From assembly GCA_045589215.1 (NCBI GenBank), contig JAZNOQ010000147.1, positions 1-6,577 on the forward strand: a DNA stretch of 6,577 bases, in the 5' to 3' direction. Of this stretch, positions 1 through 5,969 are shown one piece after another. Numbering within the stretch: position 1 is the stretch's first letter; every line of letters begins with the position of its first letter. Source of the DNA: JAZNOQ01 sp045589215 (lineage in GTDB: Bacteria > Bacillota > Clostridia > Oscillospirales > CAG-272). Under the pieces are notes generated by a model. It worked only from the letters and a program-made list of their open reading frames with translations. It ran no database searches and had not been told where the DNA came from. The position numbers and the translations under genes were made by a program.

Positions 1-189
1 CAGTGCGCAGACGGTGACACCGACGGCCGCTGCGATATCTGCGGCGAGGCAATGGGCGGACAGACACCCCCTCACACCTGCGCGGACACCGATCCGAAGG
101 ATCACAAGTGCGACACCTGCGACGAGACTCTCTCGCAGTGCGCAGACGGTGACACCGACGGCCGTTGCGATATCTGCGGCGAGGCGATG
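1..189 (+). repeat. Near-identical direct DNA repeat, 135-bp period
   Basis: Bases 1-54 and 136-189 match at 52 of 54 positions. The two differences (third codon positions, CGC/CGT and GCA/GCG) are synonymous, so the 18 encoded residues are identical. The intervening unit (73-135) is itself repeated in diverged form at 199-261, including a shared 16-base stretch beginning ccgaaggatcacaagt. This indicates recent duplication of a two-unit block of 45 codons by recombination or replication slippage. The window starts at the repeat boundary, so more copies may lie upstream. Confidence 0.9.
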
Positions 190-426
190 ATTCCTGCGCA
201 CACCTGCGAGGACAGTTATCCGAAGGATCACAAGTGTGACGTTTGCGACAAAAAGCTCTCCGAGCATACCGACCAAAACAACGATCACAGATGCGATCAC
301 TGCTATAACCGCGCCACCTACTGTGCGGATGCGGACAACGACCACGCCTGCGATATCTGCACCGAGGTCAAGACCTCCTGTATGGACGGCGACAATAACG
401 GTGTGTGCGATATCTGCGGTGAGGCG
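1..426 (+). repeat. Cys array 1: seven tandem C-D-x-C units
   Basis: Seven units of about 17-24 residues begin at bases 1, 73, 136, 199, 262, 319 and 376. All have the core C-D-x-C, preceded by an Asp-rich loop. Units 1, 3 and 7 carry [DN]-G-x-C before the core (Gly-type, C-x8-C-x2-C with a D-x-D-x-[DN]-G loop). Units 2, 4, 5 and 6 carry D-H-x-C (His-type). Unit 5 lacks the first Cys (E-H-T-D). Units 1 and 3 end in G-E-A-M plus a short linker and are followed by H-T-C, so the array reads as sub-arrays closed by a Gly-type unit. Repeats of this style are common in secreted proteins of gut Clostridia. Metal binding or disulfide bonding is inferred, not shown. The array probably continues upstream of the window. 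Confidence 0.9.
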
Positions 427-3400
427 GTAACAGTCACCGAGGGAGCGGACGGCTCTGCACTCAGAACCGAAAACCTTCCCTTCGCGGGCTGCTACGGCGT
501 CGCCGCCACCAACACGGCGACCGATTTCTCGGGATCGACGCTCTACTTCCTTCCCGGCCTTGACTCCTACCGCTTCTACCTTTACTTTTCCTTTGAGCTG
601 GACGATCTCGTCTTCACCGACGGCGCAGAGTACGGCAGCTTCGTTGCCGAGGAGGGCTATATCAAGGACGGCCGCTTCATCGTGCCGGTGACCTATACGC
701 CAAACGGCACCCAGCTTTGCACCGAGATCGGCGTACAGTATATGCAGTTTACGAAGCGCGCGACCGGACAAACGAACTATCTGACCAGAGGCGTACACCT
801 GCGCTTCGTTCTGAACTGCGTTGTGCCGAGCTTCCTCGGCGTGAGCGCGGACGGCAACTACGCGAACGCCTCCGACACCGTGACGATCAACTTCACCGAC
901 ATCGTCAACGCACCTGCAGAGGGCTTCTACATCTATCTGCACTTCGACAACCAGGTCGGCGGCGGCCGCATCCACGGCAACAACTTTAACAACTACCGCA
1001 ACTACGCCCTCTACGAGGACGGCATCTACACCCTGAAGTGCGAGCTCAACGCCGCACAGATCGGCTCGCATAAGCCGATCATCACCTTTTCCTATATTCC
1101 CGCCAGCATCGGTCTTGCGGGAATCGTGGATCTCTACAACACCTTCACTCTCGTGGTCGAGCCCGGCACGCCCTGCGCCGAATGCTCGGAGAACAAGCAG
1201 TACCCCGACGGGCATTGCGACACCTGCGGCAATCCCCTGCCGCCCTGCGACCATACCGATACCGACAAGGACCACAAGTGCGATCTCTGCACCGAAACGA
1301 TCTCTCAGTGCGCGGATGAAGACGGAGATCACTTCTGCGATCTTTGTGAGGAAAGAAGGACCTATTGCTACGACAGAACGGGTGATCACCTTTGCGATCT
1401 TTGCAACGAGAGGCTCGCCTGCAACGATGCCAACCGTGACCATAAGTGCGATATTTGTGAAGAAAAGTTGTCAGATTGCTTCGATAATGCGGGGGACGGC
1501 ATCTGCGATTGGTGCGAAGCGCCTATCGAAAGTGCCAATACCTACGAACAGATCCTTGCAGAGCTTTCCTACGATGATTCCGCACTTCCCGTATGGAGAG
1601 TCGCCATCTCCTGCGACTACGCGCCCTATACCTTCGTAAACCGCGGCCTGAAGAAGGGCGAGTGGTTCGTCGGCTCGGAGGTCCTGCTTGCAAAATATCT
1701 TGCGCGCGAGCTTGGCTACAGGATCGAATTCGTGCCGATGACGCACGAGGGCAGTATGCTCTGTGCCCAGAACGGCGCGGTCGACTGCGCGATCAACGCC
1801 CTGCATAACGGATTTGCGTACAACGTTCTGAAATCCGAGATCTACCACTCCGCCAAGAATCCCAGCAACGAATCCACCGATCATTACGTCGTATTCCTCG
1901 CTCCCACGAAAGAAGACGATCTCGCGAAGATCAATGCGGCGATCGAAAAGCTCGTTGCCGACGGGCTCTACGAGCAGTGGTTTGCCGCCGCAGAGGCGTA
2001 TGCCGATGCAATGCACCCCCAGCTCCTTGATATTCAGGGCTATGAGGATAACGGCAAAAAGATCGGCGGTGACGAGGATCTTATCTGCATTCATAAGAAT
2101 GAAAACGAGGATCACCACTGCGATCTTTGCGGTGATAGGCTGACGTGGTGCACCGATGAGAACGCGGACGGCACCTGCGATATCTGCGGCAACCCGACAA
2201 AGTCCGTCTACGAGCAGTATCTGAAGGATTATACCTTTAACGACGATAACTGCCCCGTGCTGCGCGTTGCCGTTTGCACCGACTATGCGCCCTACCTCTT
2301 CGTCAACCGCGGCCTTGGGAGAGACGAGTGGTTCTGCGGTGCGGACGCGCTGATGATCCGCTATCTTGCCAAGTCGCTCGGCTATAAGATCGAATACGTT
2401 CCGCTCAGCCGCGAGGCGTGCATCACCGCGATACGAAACGGCGAGGTAGACTGTGCGATCGGCGCTCTGCGCGACGCTCTTGTCTACGAATTCAGAGTAT
2501 CCCTCTCTTACCACTATGCAGAAAACCCGATCACCGGCTATCAGGAATATTTCCATATCTACTGCTCGGAAGAGACTATGCAGGATCTCGTCTACGACAT
2601 CAACGAGCTGATCCTTCCCTTCAGAGAAGATGAAAACAGCCTTTACAAGTCCTGGATCGCCGCGGCGGAGGCATATATCGACACCCTGCCTCCTCTGCAC
2701 TTCGACGACAAGGGCTACGATGCAAACGGCAATAAGATCGGCGGCAACGAGGATCGCGTTTGCCCGCATATCGACGCCGTCATCGATCACTACTGCGACA
2801 CCTGCCATACGCTTCTGAATTACTACGTGGACGTTATCGGCCACAACGGCATCTGCGATATCTGCAACGAGCCGCTTGACTCGCATTCCAAGGATACGGT
2901 CGGCCCGAGCTTCGTCGGCCTTTCCTATACGCCCGACGGCACCTACAACTATAACGGAAGGATCTTCTTCCGTTCGAAGGAGACCACCACCGTCTACCTC
3001 AAATTCACCAAGCCCGTAACGATGCAGCCGCTGACGCTCATCAACCATGCCATCACTTTCGCGGAATACAGCCGCACGGAGGACGAATATATCGTCAGCG
3101 CTACCTTCACGATCAACACCTTCGGCGTTGACAGCACGCAGCCCTTCTTCGAGTGGAAGGATTTCTTCGGAAAGAAGTATTCCAAATCGATCGGCGTGGA
3201 CCGTCTCCCCGAGTTTGCGGGCGCGGCAGAGAACGGCACTATCATCAGCGGACCGCTGACCTTCACCGAGGGCTCGTCCTTCGTCGTACAGTTTGCCACC
3301 GGCGGACAGGCAGAGATCACCGCTCTGTATATCGGTGACACCGAGCTGGCCTTCAGTCTCGGCAACGTGCAGTCCATCCAGGTATCGATCCCGAACTACG

Positions 3401-5952
3401 GCTACAATTACGGCAACCTTTACACCCTGACCGTCACCGACGGCGCTCACGTCCCCTACGGCGAGAGCGAGATCACCGTTCGCTATAAGGTTGCGGGCAC
3501 TCCGAGCGGCGACGGCGCACCCTTCTCCGACTTCAAGATCACCGTAAACAAGAAAAAGGCCGTCTCGGAGGAGGCGACCAAGGACACCTACCTTTCGCTT
3601 CTTGAGGCGCTGCAGCAGGCAAACAACGCAACCGCCGAATGGAGAGTTGCGATCGCGCCCGAGCTGGCTCCCTATCTCTTCTCGGATCTTTCGCTTGCAA
3701 CCGACGATTGGTTCGTCGGCGCGGAGATCCTCTTCATCCACCGCTTGGCCTATGAAATGAACTACCGCGTGGTGCTCGTTCCCCTCTCCAAGGAGGGCTG
3801 CATCACCGCACTGAAGAACGGTATGGCGGACGCCGCGATCGGCTGCTTCACCGCGGAGGAAAAGAATGCGCTCGGCGTGCTTTCCTCGCAGGCGTACACC
3901 GCGATCATCGATCCCGCCGCGATCGCACCGACGGAGCTTTTCGTTCTCGTTGCCGCGAATAGAGAAAACGATCTCTCTATGATCGACAAGGCGATCGACT
4001 TCATTCAGAGCGAGGGCGTGTACGATACCTGGCTTGCCGCCGCACAGAGCTACGTAGAGGCGAGCGAGGCCGAGGATATCGACGAATACGGCTACTACGC
4101 CGACGGCAAGAAGATCGACGCGAGCGGCGCATGCGTGCACGAGGATGAGAACGGCGACCACCTCTGTGACAACTGCGGCTTCGAGGGTATGTTCTGCGAG
4201 GACGGTGACTATAACGGCTACTGTGACTCCTGCTACCTGCCCATTGCAGGCGCAGATCTGCTTATGAACCCCTCTCTGGTGGGCTACAGCACCGATCCGA
4301 CCGAAGGCTTCTTCGAGGCGCTCGGTATGATCGAGCTGAAGCACGGCGTTGCCACCACGCTTTACCTGAAGTTCAACTGCGAGGTGAAGGACTTCTCCGT
4401 TCTCTTCCCCTCGGGCGAGGCCGCATCCGCGCTCTATTATTCCGATCTGACCGGCGCGGTCTATAGGATCGAGATCCCTGCCTTTGACCATATCTTCCCG
4501 CAGGGCGAAACCGATTTTTCGTTCGCCACGGATTACGCGGAGAACAGCGCCATCATCTCCTACTGCTGCCTGCCCGATCCTATGCCCGAGTATCTCGGCG
4601 CGATGGTGAACGGCGCGCTCAACTACGACACCGTCTCCGTCAAGGAGGGCGAGAGCGCTACCGTGCAGTTCGCGATGAACGTGGCGGTCAACCTGGATTA
4701 TCTTTCTCTCGACGGCCATTACTTAGAGATCTCCGAGTGGTCCGTCGAGCCCGTCGAAGACGGCGGCGAGACCTATTATCTCTACACCGTGACCTTCTCG
4801 CTTCGGGACATCTCTGCCGACGAGTTCGAGCTCGGGATCAAGTATTCCTACCTTGGCGCAAGCTCCGAGGGCTTCGACGGTATGCTTCCTATGTTCACCG
4901 TACGTGTATCGGTCTCCCGCTACAACCTTCTTGGCGCGACCGTCAACGGCTTCGATGTGCTAAGCGGTATGGTACAGATCCCCTATAGCGAGGTCTACGA
5001 GATCCTTCTTTCGGTCAACCAGAGCGCGGACGCGATCCGTCTGGCAACCGAGGTGGGCGTCCTTGAGGGCGATCTGATCTCGGATCAAGGCCTATTCGTT
5101 TACCGCTTTACGGTCACCGAATTTCCTATGAGCTACGTTACCGCGCAGGTTCTTGCCGTCAGCGGCAATACCGAGCTCCACTTCGGCGCGCTCTCCTTTG
5201 AGATCCTCGCGCAGACCGGAGGTGAGGGCGGCGAAGGTGGCGGCGGTATGACCGAGGTGCAGATCCCCAATATCGACGCGATCTACGACTGTGTGAACGG
5301 AATTTCCGTTCAGGAGAAGGACGTATTCCACGTATGGGCAGACGGTAAGCTTTCCATCCAAATCACCTTTAATATTCCCGTGGCAGAGTCCTACATAAAA
5401 TGGAACGACATGACCTACGCGGCCGAGATCGCCCCCGGAGAAAACAGCTATTACTACACCGTTGCGATGCCAATGAGCGCATCGAAGGAGGAGGGCACGT
5501 TCAGGCTCTGCTTCTACGAAAACGAGATCTGGTCTGAGCCTTACGAATTCTCTTATAAAAAAGAGGCTGCCGCGTTCTACGGCATCTATACCGAGCCGTT
5601 TGTGCCCGATACCAATAACCCCTCCTTCTCGGTTTACTTGCCCGAGGGGCAGCCGGCGACCGTATATCTGGCAATGACCGCCGCCGTTGAGCCTATGGAG
5701 CTTTCTATCGCAGGCATCGATTACCCGATTGAGCCGCTTTACAGCCCCTGGCAGGACGGCGGGATGACCTTCACGGACGACGACGGCGATCCCATCCATA
5801 TCTGGTTCTACACGGTGGAGCTCCCTGCCGAGGTGATGAGCAGCGAATACGAAACGATCAAGCTCGCCTTCCTGCAGGCCGATCCCGATCCCGCAGGTTA
5901 TTATGACAATATCTATGCAACCTACTCCATAAATATCGTGCCCGCCGTCTAA
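1..5952 (+). CDS. Giant modular extracellular protein with Cys-rich repeats, SBP-like lobes and beta domains (5' end missing)
   Basis: The frame is open from the first base of the window to a TAA at 5950-5952, giving 1983 residues. The Met codon at 52 lies inside a repeat unit (after C-D-I-C-G-E-A) that continues upstream, so it is not the true start. Domains in order are: Cys repeats (1-142), two beta domains (159-390), Cys repeats (392-508), an SBP-like lobe (514-670), two Cys units (696-734), a second lobe (735-892), two Cys units (921-960), two beta domains (969-1184), a third lobe (1193-1351), two Cys units (1378-1415) and five beta domains (1424-1983). The visible part has no transmembrane helix, LPxTG motif or enzyme signature. 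The abundance of Cys, Asp, Tyr and beta-domain repeats fits a secreted or surface protein. I infer a role in adhesion, ligand capture or cell-surface scaffolding; the precise function is unknown. I do not recognise a named gene. The coding call is very secure; the function is not. Confidence 0.96.
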   Translation, partial: QCADGDTDGRCDICGEAMGGQTPPHTCADTDPKDHKCDTCDETLSQCADGDTDGRCDICGEAMIPAHTCEDSYPKDHKCDVCDKKLSEHTDQNNDHRCDHCYNRATYCADADNDHACDICTEVKTSCMDGDNNGVCDICGEAVTVTEGADGSALRTENLPFAGCYGVAATNTATDFSGSTLYFLPGLDSYRFYLYFSFELDDLVFTDGAEYGSFVAEEGYIKDGRFIVPVTYTPNGTQLCTEIGVQYMQFTKRATGQTNYLTRGVHLRFVLNCVVPSFLGVSADGNYANASDTVTINFTDIVNAPAEGFYIYLHFDNQVGGGRIHGNNFNNYRNYALYEDGIYTLKCELNAAQIGSHKPIITFSYIPASIGLAGIVDLYNTFTLVVEPGTPCAECSENKQYPDGHCDTCGNPLPPCDHTDTDKDHKCDLCTETISQCADEDGDHFCDLCEERRTYCYDRTGDHLCDLCNERLACNDANRDHKCDICEEKLSDCFDNAGDGICDWCEAPIESANTYEQILAELSYDDSALPVWRVAISCDYAPYTFVNRGLKKGEWFVGSEVLLAKYLARELGYRIEFVPMTHEGSMLCAQNGAVDCAINALHNGFAYNVLKSEIYHSAKNPSNESTDHYVVFLAPTKEDDLAKINAAIEKLVADGLYEQWFAAAEAYADAMHPQLLDIQGYEDNGKKIGGDEDLICIHKNENEDHHCDLCGDRLTWCTDENADGTCDICGNPTKSVYEQYLKDYTFNDDNCPVLRVAVCTDYAPYLFVNRGLGRDEWFCGADALMIRYLAKSLGYKIEYVPLSREACITAIRNGEVDCAIGALRDALVYEFRVSLSYHYAENPITGYQEYFHIYCSEETMQDLVYDINELILPFREDENSLYKSWIAAAEAYIDTLPPLHFDDKGYDANGNKIGGNEDRVCPHIDAVIDHYCDTCHTLLNYYVDVIGHNGICDICNEPLDSHSKDTVGPSFVGLSYTPDGTYNYNGRIFFRSKETTTVYLKFTKPVTMQPLTLINHAITFAEYSRTEDEYIVSATFTINTFGVDSTQPFFEWKDFFGKKYSKSIGVDRLPEFAGAAENGTIISGPLTFTEGSSFVVQFATGGQAEITALYIGDTELAFSLGNVQSIQVSIPNYGYNYGNLYTLTVTDGAHVPYGESEITVRYKVAGTPSGDGAPFSDFKITVNKKKAVSEEATKDTYLSLLEALQQANNATAEWRVAIAPELAPYLFSDLSLATDDWFVGAEILFIHRLAYEMNYRVVLVPLSKEGCITALKNGMADAAIGCFTAEEKNALGVLSSQAYTAIIDPAAIAPTELFVLVAANRENDLSMIDKAIDFIQSEGVYDTWLAAAQSYVEASEAEDIDEYGYYADGKKIDASGACVHEDENGDHLCDNCGFEGMFCEDGDYNGYCDSCYLPIAGADLLMNPSLVGYSTDPTEGFFEALGMIELKHGVATTLYLKFNCEVKDFSVLFPSGEAASALYYSDLTGAVYRIEIPAFDHIFPQGETDFSFATDYAENSAIISYCCLPDPMPEYLGAMVNGALNYDTVSVKEGESATVQFAMNVAVNLDYLSLDGHYLEISEWSVEPVEDGGETYYLYTVTFSLRDISADEFELGIKYSYLGASSEGFDGMLPMFTVRVSVSRYNLLGATVNGFDVLSGMVQIPYSEVYEILLSVNQSADAIRLATEVGVLEGDLISDQGLFVYRFTVTEFPMSYVTAQVLAVSGNTELHFGALSFEILAQTGGEGGEGGGGMTEVQIPNIDAIYDCVNGISVQEKDVFHVWADGKLSIQITFNIPVAESYIKWNDMTYAAEIAPGENSYYYTVAMPMSASKEEGTFRLCFYENEIWSEPYEFSYKKEAAAFYGIYTEPFVPDTNNPSFSVYLPEGQPATVYLAMTAAVEPMELSIAGIDYPIEPLYSPWQDGGMTFTDDDGDPIHIWFYTVELPAEVMSSEYETIKLAFLQADPDPAGYYDNIYATYSINIVPAV
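475..1170 (+). other. Beta-rich domain pair 1 of the giant protein
   Basis: Residues 159-390 form two beta-strand-rich domains of about 115 residues. The first starts at L-P-F-A-G (475) and the second at P-S-F-L-G (826). Both show alternating hydrophobic and polar residues and many aromatic residues, and the second contains V-T-I-N-F and Y-I-Y-L-H-F strands. They resemble the P-[SE]-x-x-G domains further downstream, which suggests one immunoglobulin-like beta-sandwich family. I cannot assign them to a named family. They probably act as spacers or binding domains on the cell surface. The domain boundaries are approximate. Confidence 0.6.
1174..1524 (+). repeat. Cys array 2: six tandem C-D-x-C units
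   Basis: Units begin at 1174, 1246, 1306, 1363, 1417 and 1474. The first is atypical: it has C-A-E-C followed ten residues later by C-D-T-C, a four-Cys arrangement resembling a zinc knuckle, and ends in P-L-P-P. The next four are His-type (D-H-K-C, D-H-F-C, D-H-L-C, D-H-K-C) and the last is Gly-type (D-G-I-C-D-W-C). The array links beta pair 1 to the first SBP-like domain and contains no substantial spacer. All six units keep C-D-x-C. Confidence 0.9.
1540..2010 (+). other. SBP-like domain 1 (family 3 solute-binding protein lobe I, lobe II missing)
   Basis: Residues 514-670. After a helix-like lead-in (T-Y-E-Q-I-L), the strand W-R-V-A-I is followed by D-Y-A-P-Y-T-F, W-F-V-G-S-E, Y-L-A-R-E-L-G-Y, I-E-F-V-P and N-G-A-V-D-C-A-I. 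This is the order of motifs in lobe I of SBP_bac_3 (PF00497) proteins such as the histidine and glutamine receptors. The end, from D-D-L-A-K-I-N to D-G-L-Y-E-Q-W-F, matches the family's C-terminal helix. Only about 120 residues separate Y-A-P-Y from Q-W-F, against roughly 210 in classic members; the missing part corresponds to lobe II. The T-x-x-x-R segment that anchors amino-acid ligands is also absent. It is followed by a conserved linker, G-Y-x-x-N-G-K-K-I-G. Ligand binding is uncertain. Confidence 0.75.
2086..2202 (+). repeat. Cys array 3: two units, His-type then Gly-type
   Basis: The first unit carries D-H-H-C-D-L-C and the second D-G-T-C-D-I-C. The pair sits directly between SBP-like domains 1 and 2 and moves with the SBP domain as part of a duplicated module of about 220 residues. 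Both units keep the leading Cys. The order His-type then Gly-type is the same as in arrays 4 and 5. Confidence 0.88.
2203..2676 (+). other. SBP-like domain 2 (lobe I-type, lobe II missing)
   Basis: Residues 735-892. This is a clear paralogue of domain 1: S-V-Y-E-Q-Y-L, L-R-V-A-V, D-Y-A-P-Y-L-F-V-N-R-G-L, E-W-F-C-G, Y-L-A-K-S-L-G-Y-K-I-E-Y-V-P, N-G-E-V-D-C-A-I-G, then the terminal helix ending Y-K-S-W-I-A-A-A-E-A-Y. The same internal segment is missing as in domain 1. It differs by extra cysteines (C-T-D-Y, W-F-C-G, Y-C-S-E) and by a less canonical C-terminal helix. It is followed by the G-Y-D-A-N-G-N-K-I-G linker. An extracellular binding or structural role is inferred. Confidence 0.73.
2761..2880 (+). 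repeat. Cys array 4: two units, the second lacking its first Cys
   Basis: The first unit carries C-P-H and D-H-Y-C-D-T-C. The second carries N-G-I-C-D-I-C, but its leading Cys is replaced (Y-Y-V-D) and its Asp loop is degenerate. It follows SBP-like domain 2 and precedes beta pair 2. It is the most diverged of the three two-unit arrays, but the C-D-x-C cores are intact. Confidence 0.85.
2905..3552 (+). other. Beta-rich domain pair 2 ('PS' then 'PE' domains)
   Basis: Residues 969-1184 form two beta domains. The first begins P-S-F-V-G (2905) and contains T-T-V-Y-L-K-F. The second begins P-E-F-A-G-A (3208) and contains an N-G loop and E-G-S-S-F-V-V-Q-F-A. These match the first two domains of the C-terminal block (P-S-L-V-G with T-T-L-Y-L-K-F; P-E-Y-L-G-A with E-G-E-S-A-T-V-Q-F-A), so the pair is duplicated as a unit. 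The fold is probably immunoglobulin-like; the family is not identified. Confidence 0.68.
3577..4053 (+). other. SBP-like domain 3 (lobe I-type, lobe II missing)
   Basis: Residues 1193-1351. Motifs in order are W-R-V-A-I, L-A-P-Y-L-F, D-W-F-V-G-A-E-I, Y-R-V-V-L-V-P, E-G-C-I-T-A-L-K-N-G and A-D-A-A-I-G, then the terminal helix N-D-L-S-M-I-D-K-A-I to G-V-Y-D-T-W-L. Of the three copies it best keeps the segment after lobe I: F-T-A-E-E-K-N resembles the T-x-E-E-R/K stretch of classic SBP_bac_3 proteins, and Q-A-Y-T-A resembles the following D-x-Y-Y-x-A. It nevertheless lacks the second lobe like the others. It is followed by a diverged G-Y-Y-A-D-G-K-K-I linker. Confidence 0.75.
4132..4245 (+). repeat. 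Cys array 5: two units, His-type then Gly-type
   Basis: The first unit carries C-V-H and D-H-L-C-D-N-C. The second carries F-C-E-D-G-D-Y-N-G-Y-C-D-S-C, whose D-x-D-x-N-G loop is EF-hand-like. It completes the SBP-plus-two-units module for the third time and is the last Cys array in the protein. No more C-D-x-C cores occur in the remaining 560 or so residues. Confidence 0.88.
4270..5949 (+). other. C-terminal block of five beta-rich domains
   Basis: Residues 1424-1983. Approximate domain starts are 4270 (P-S-L-V-G), 4585 (P-E-Y-L-G-A), 4921 (Y-N-L-L-G-A), 5266 (P-N-I-D-A-I-Y) and 5566 (the A-A-F-Y-G-I-Y region). Each is about 98-128 residues, mostly alternating strand-like sequence with recurring Y-x-Y-T-V or Y-L-Y-T-V-T strands near the end. 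A flexible linker T-G-G-E-G-G-E-G-G-G-G (5215-5247) separates the third and fourth domains. The protein ends Y-S-I-N-I-V-P-A-V with no sorting signal or membrane helix, so the block is probably the free, outward-facing end if the N-terminus is anchored. Confidence 0.62.
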
Positions 5953-5958
5953 ACGAAA

Positions 5959-5967
5959 GCGAGAAAG
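5959..5967 (+). promoter_or_regulatory. Weak ribosome binding site for the SDR gene
   Basis: The 17-base gap between the two genes holds only a purine-rich stretch (gcgagaaag), with GAG at 5961-5963 six bases before the ATG. This is a poor match to AGGAGG. Initiation could be helped by ribosomes finishing the upstream gene. No terminator hairpin or promoter fits in the gap, which supports co-transcription. Confidence 0.4.
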
Positions 5968-5969
5968 CC

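Noticed and set aside
52..54. The ATG at 52 as the start of the giant protein
   Set aside because: The frame is open to base 1 and bases 1-51 encode a full repeat unit nearly identical to the one at 136, so the protein begins further upstream. No ribosome binding site or signal peptide is found at 52.
1..426. CRISPR-like or non-coding tandem repeat at the left end, including six exact copies of tgcgatatctgc across the window
   Set aside because: The repeats are in frame, vary mostly as protein repeats do, and the 12-mer simply encodes C-D-I-C (at 31, 166, 349, 406, 2176 and 2854). Spacing is irregular at DNA level outside the 135-bp duplication.
1..426. Dockerin domain suggested by D-x-D-x-D-G loops
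   Set aside because: Dockerins have two loops each followed by a helix with conserved hydrophobic and Lys/Arg positions. Here units are only about 19 residues, repeated many times, with C-D-x-C in place of the helix.
1471..4719. A 1082-codon open frame on the minus strand, antisense to the giant gene
   Set aside because: It lies wholly within the clear + strand gene, and its translation is a Val/Ala/Arg/Asp-rich string without domains or motifs. Biased codon use on the + strand (few codons that read as stops in that antisense phase) explains it. Other shorter minus-strand frames, such as 5092-6060, are the same kind of shadow.
5215..5250. Frameshift or assembly artefact at the Gly/Glu-rich stretch
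   Set aside because: The reading frame and beta-domain character continue unchanged on both sides; a flexible interdomain linker is the simpler explanation.
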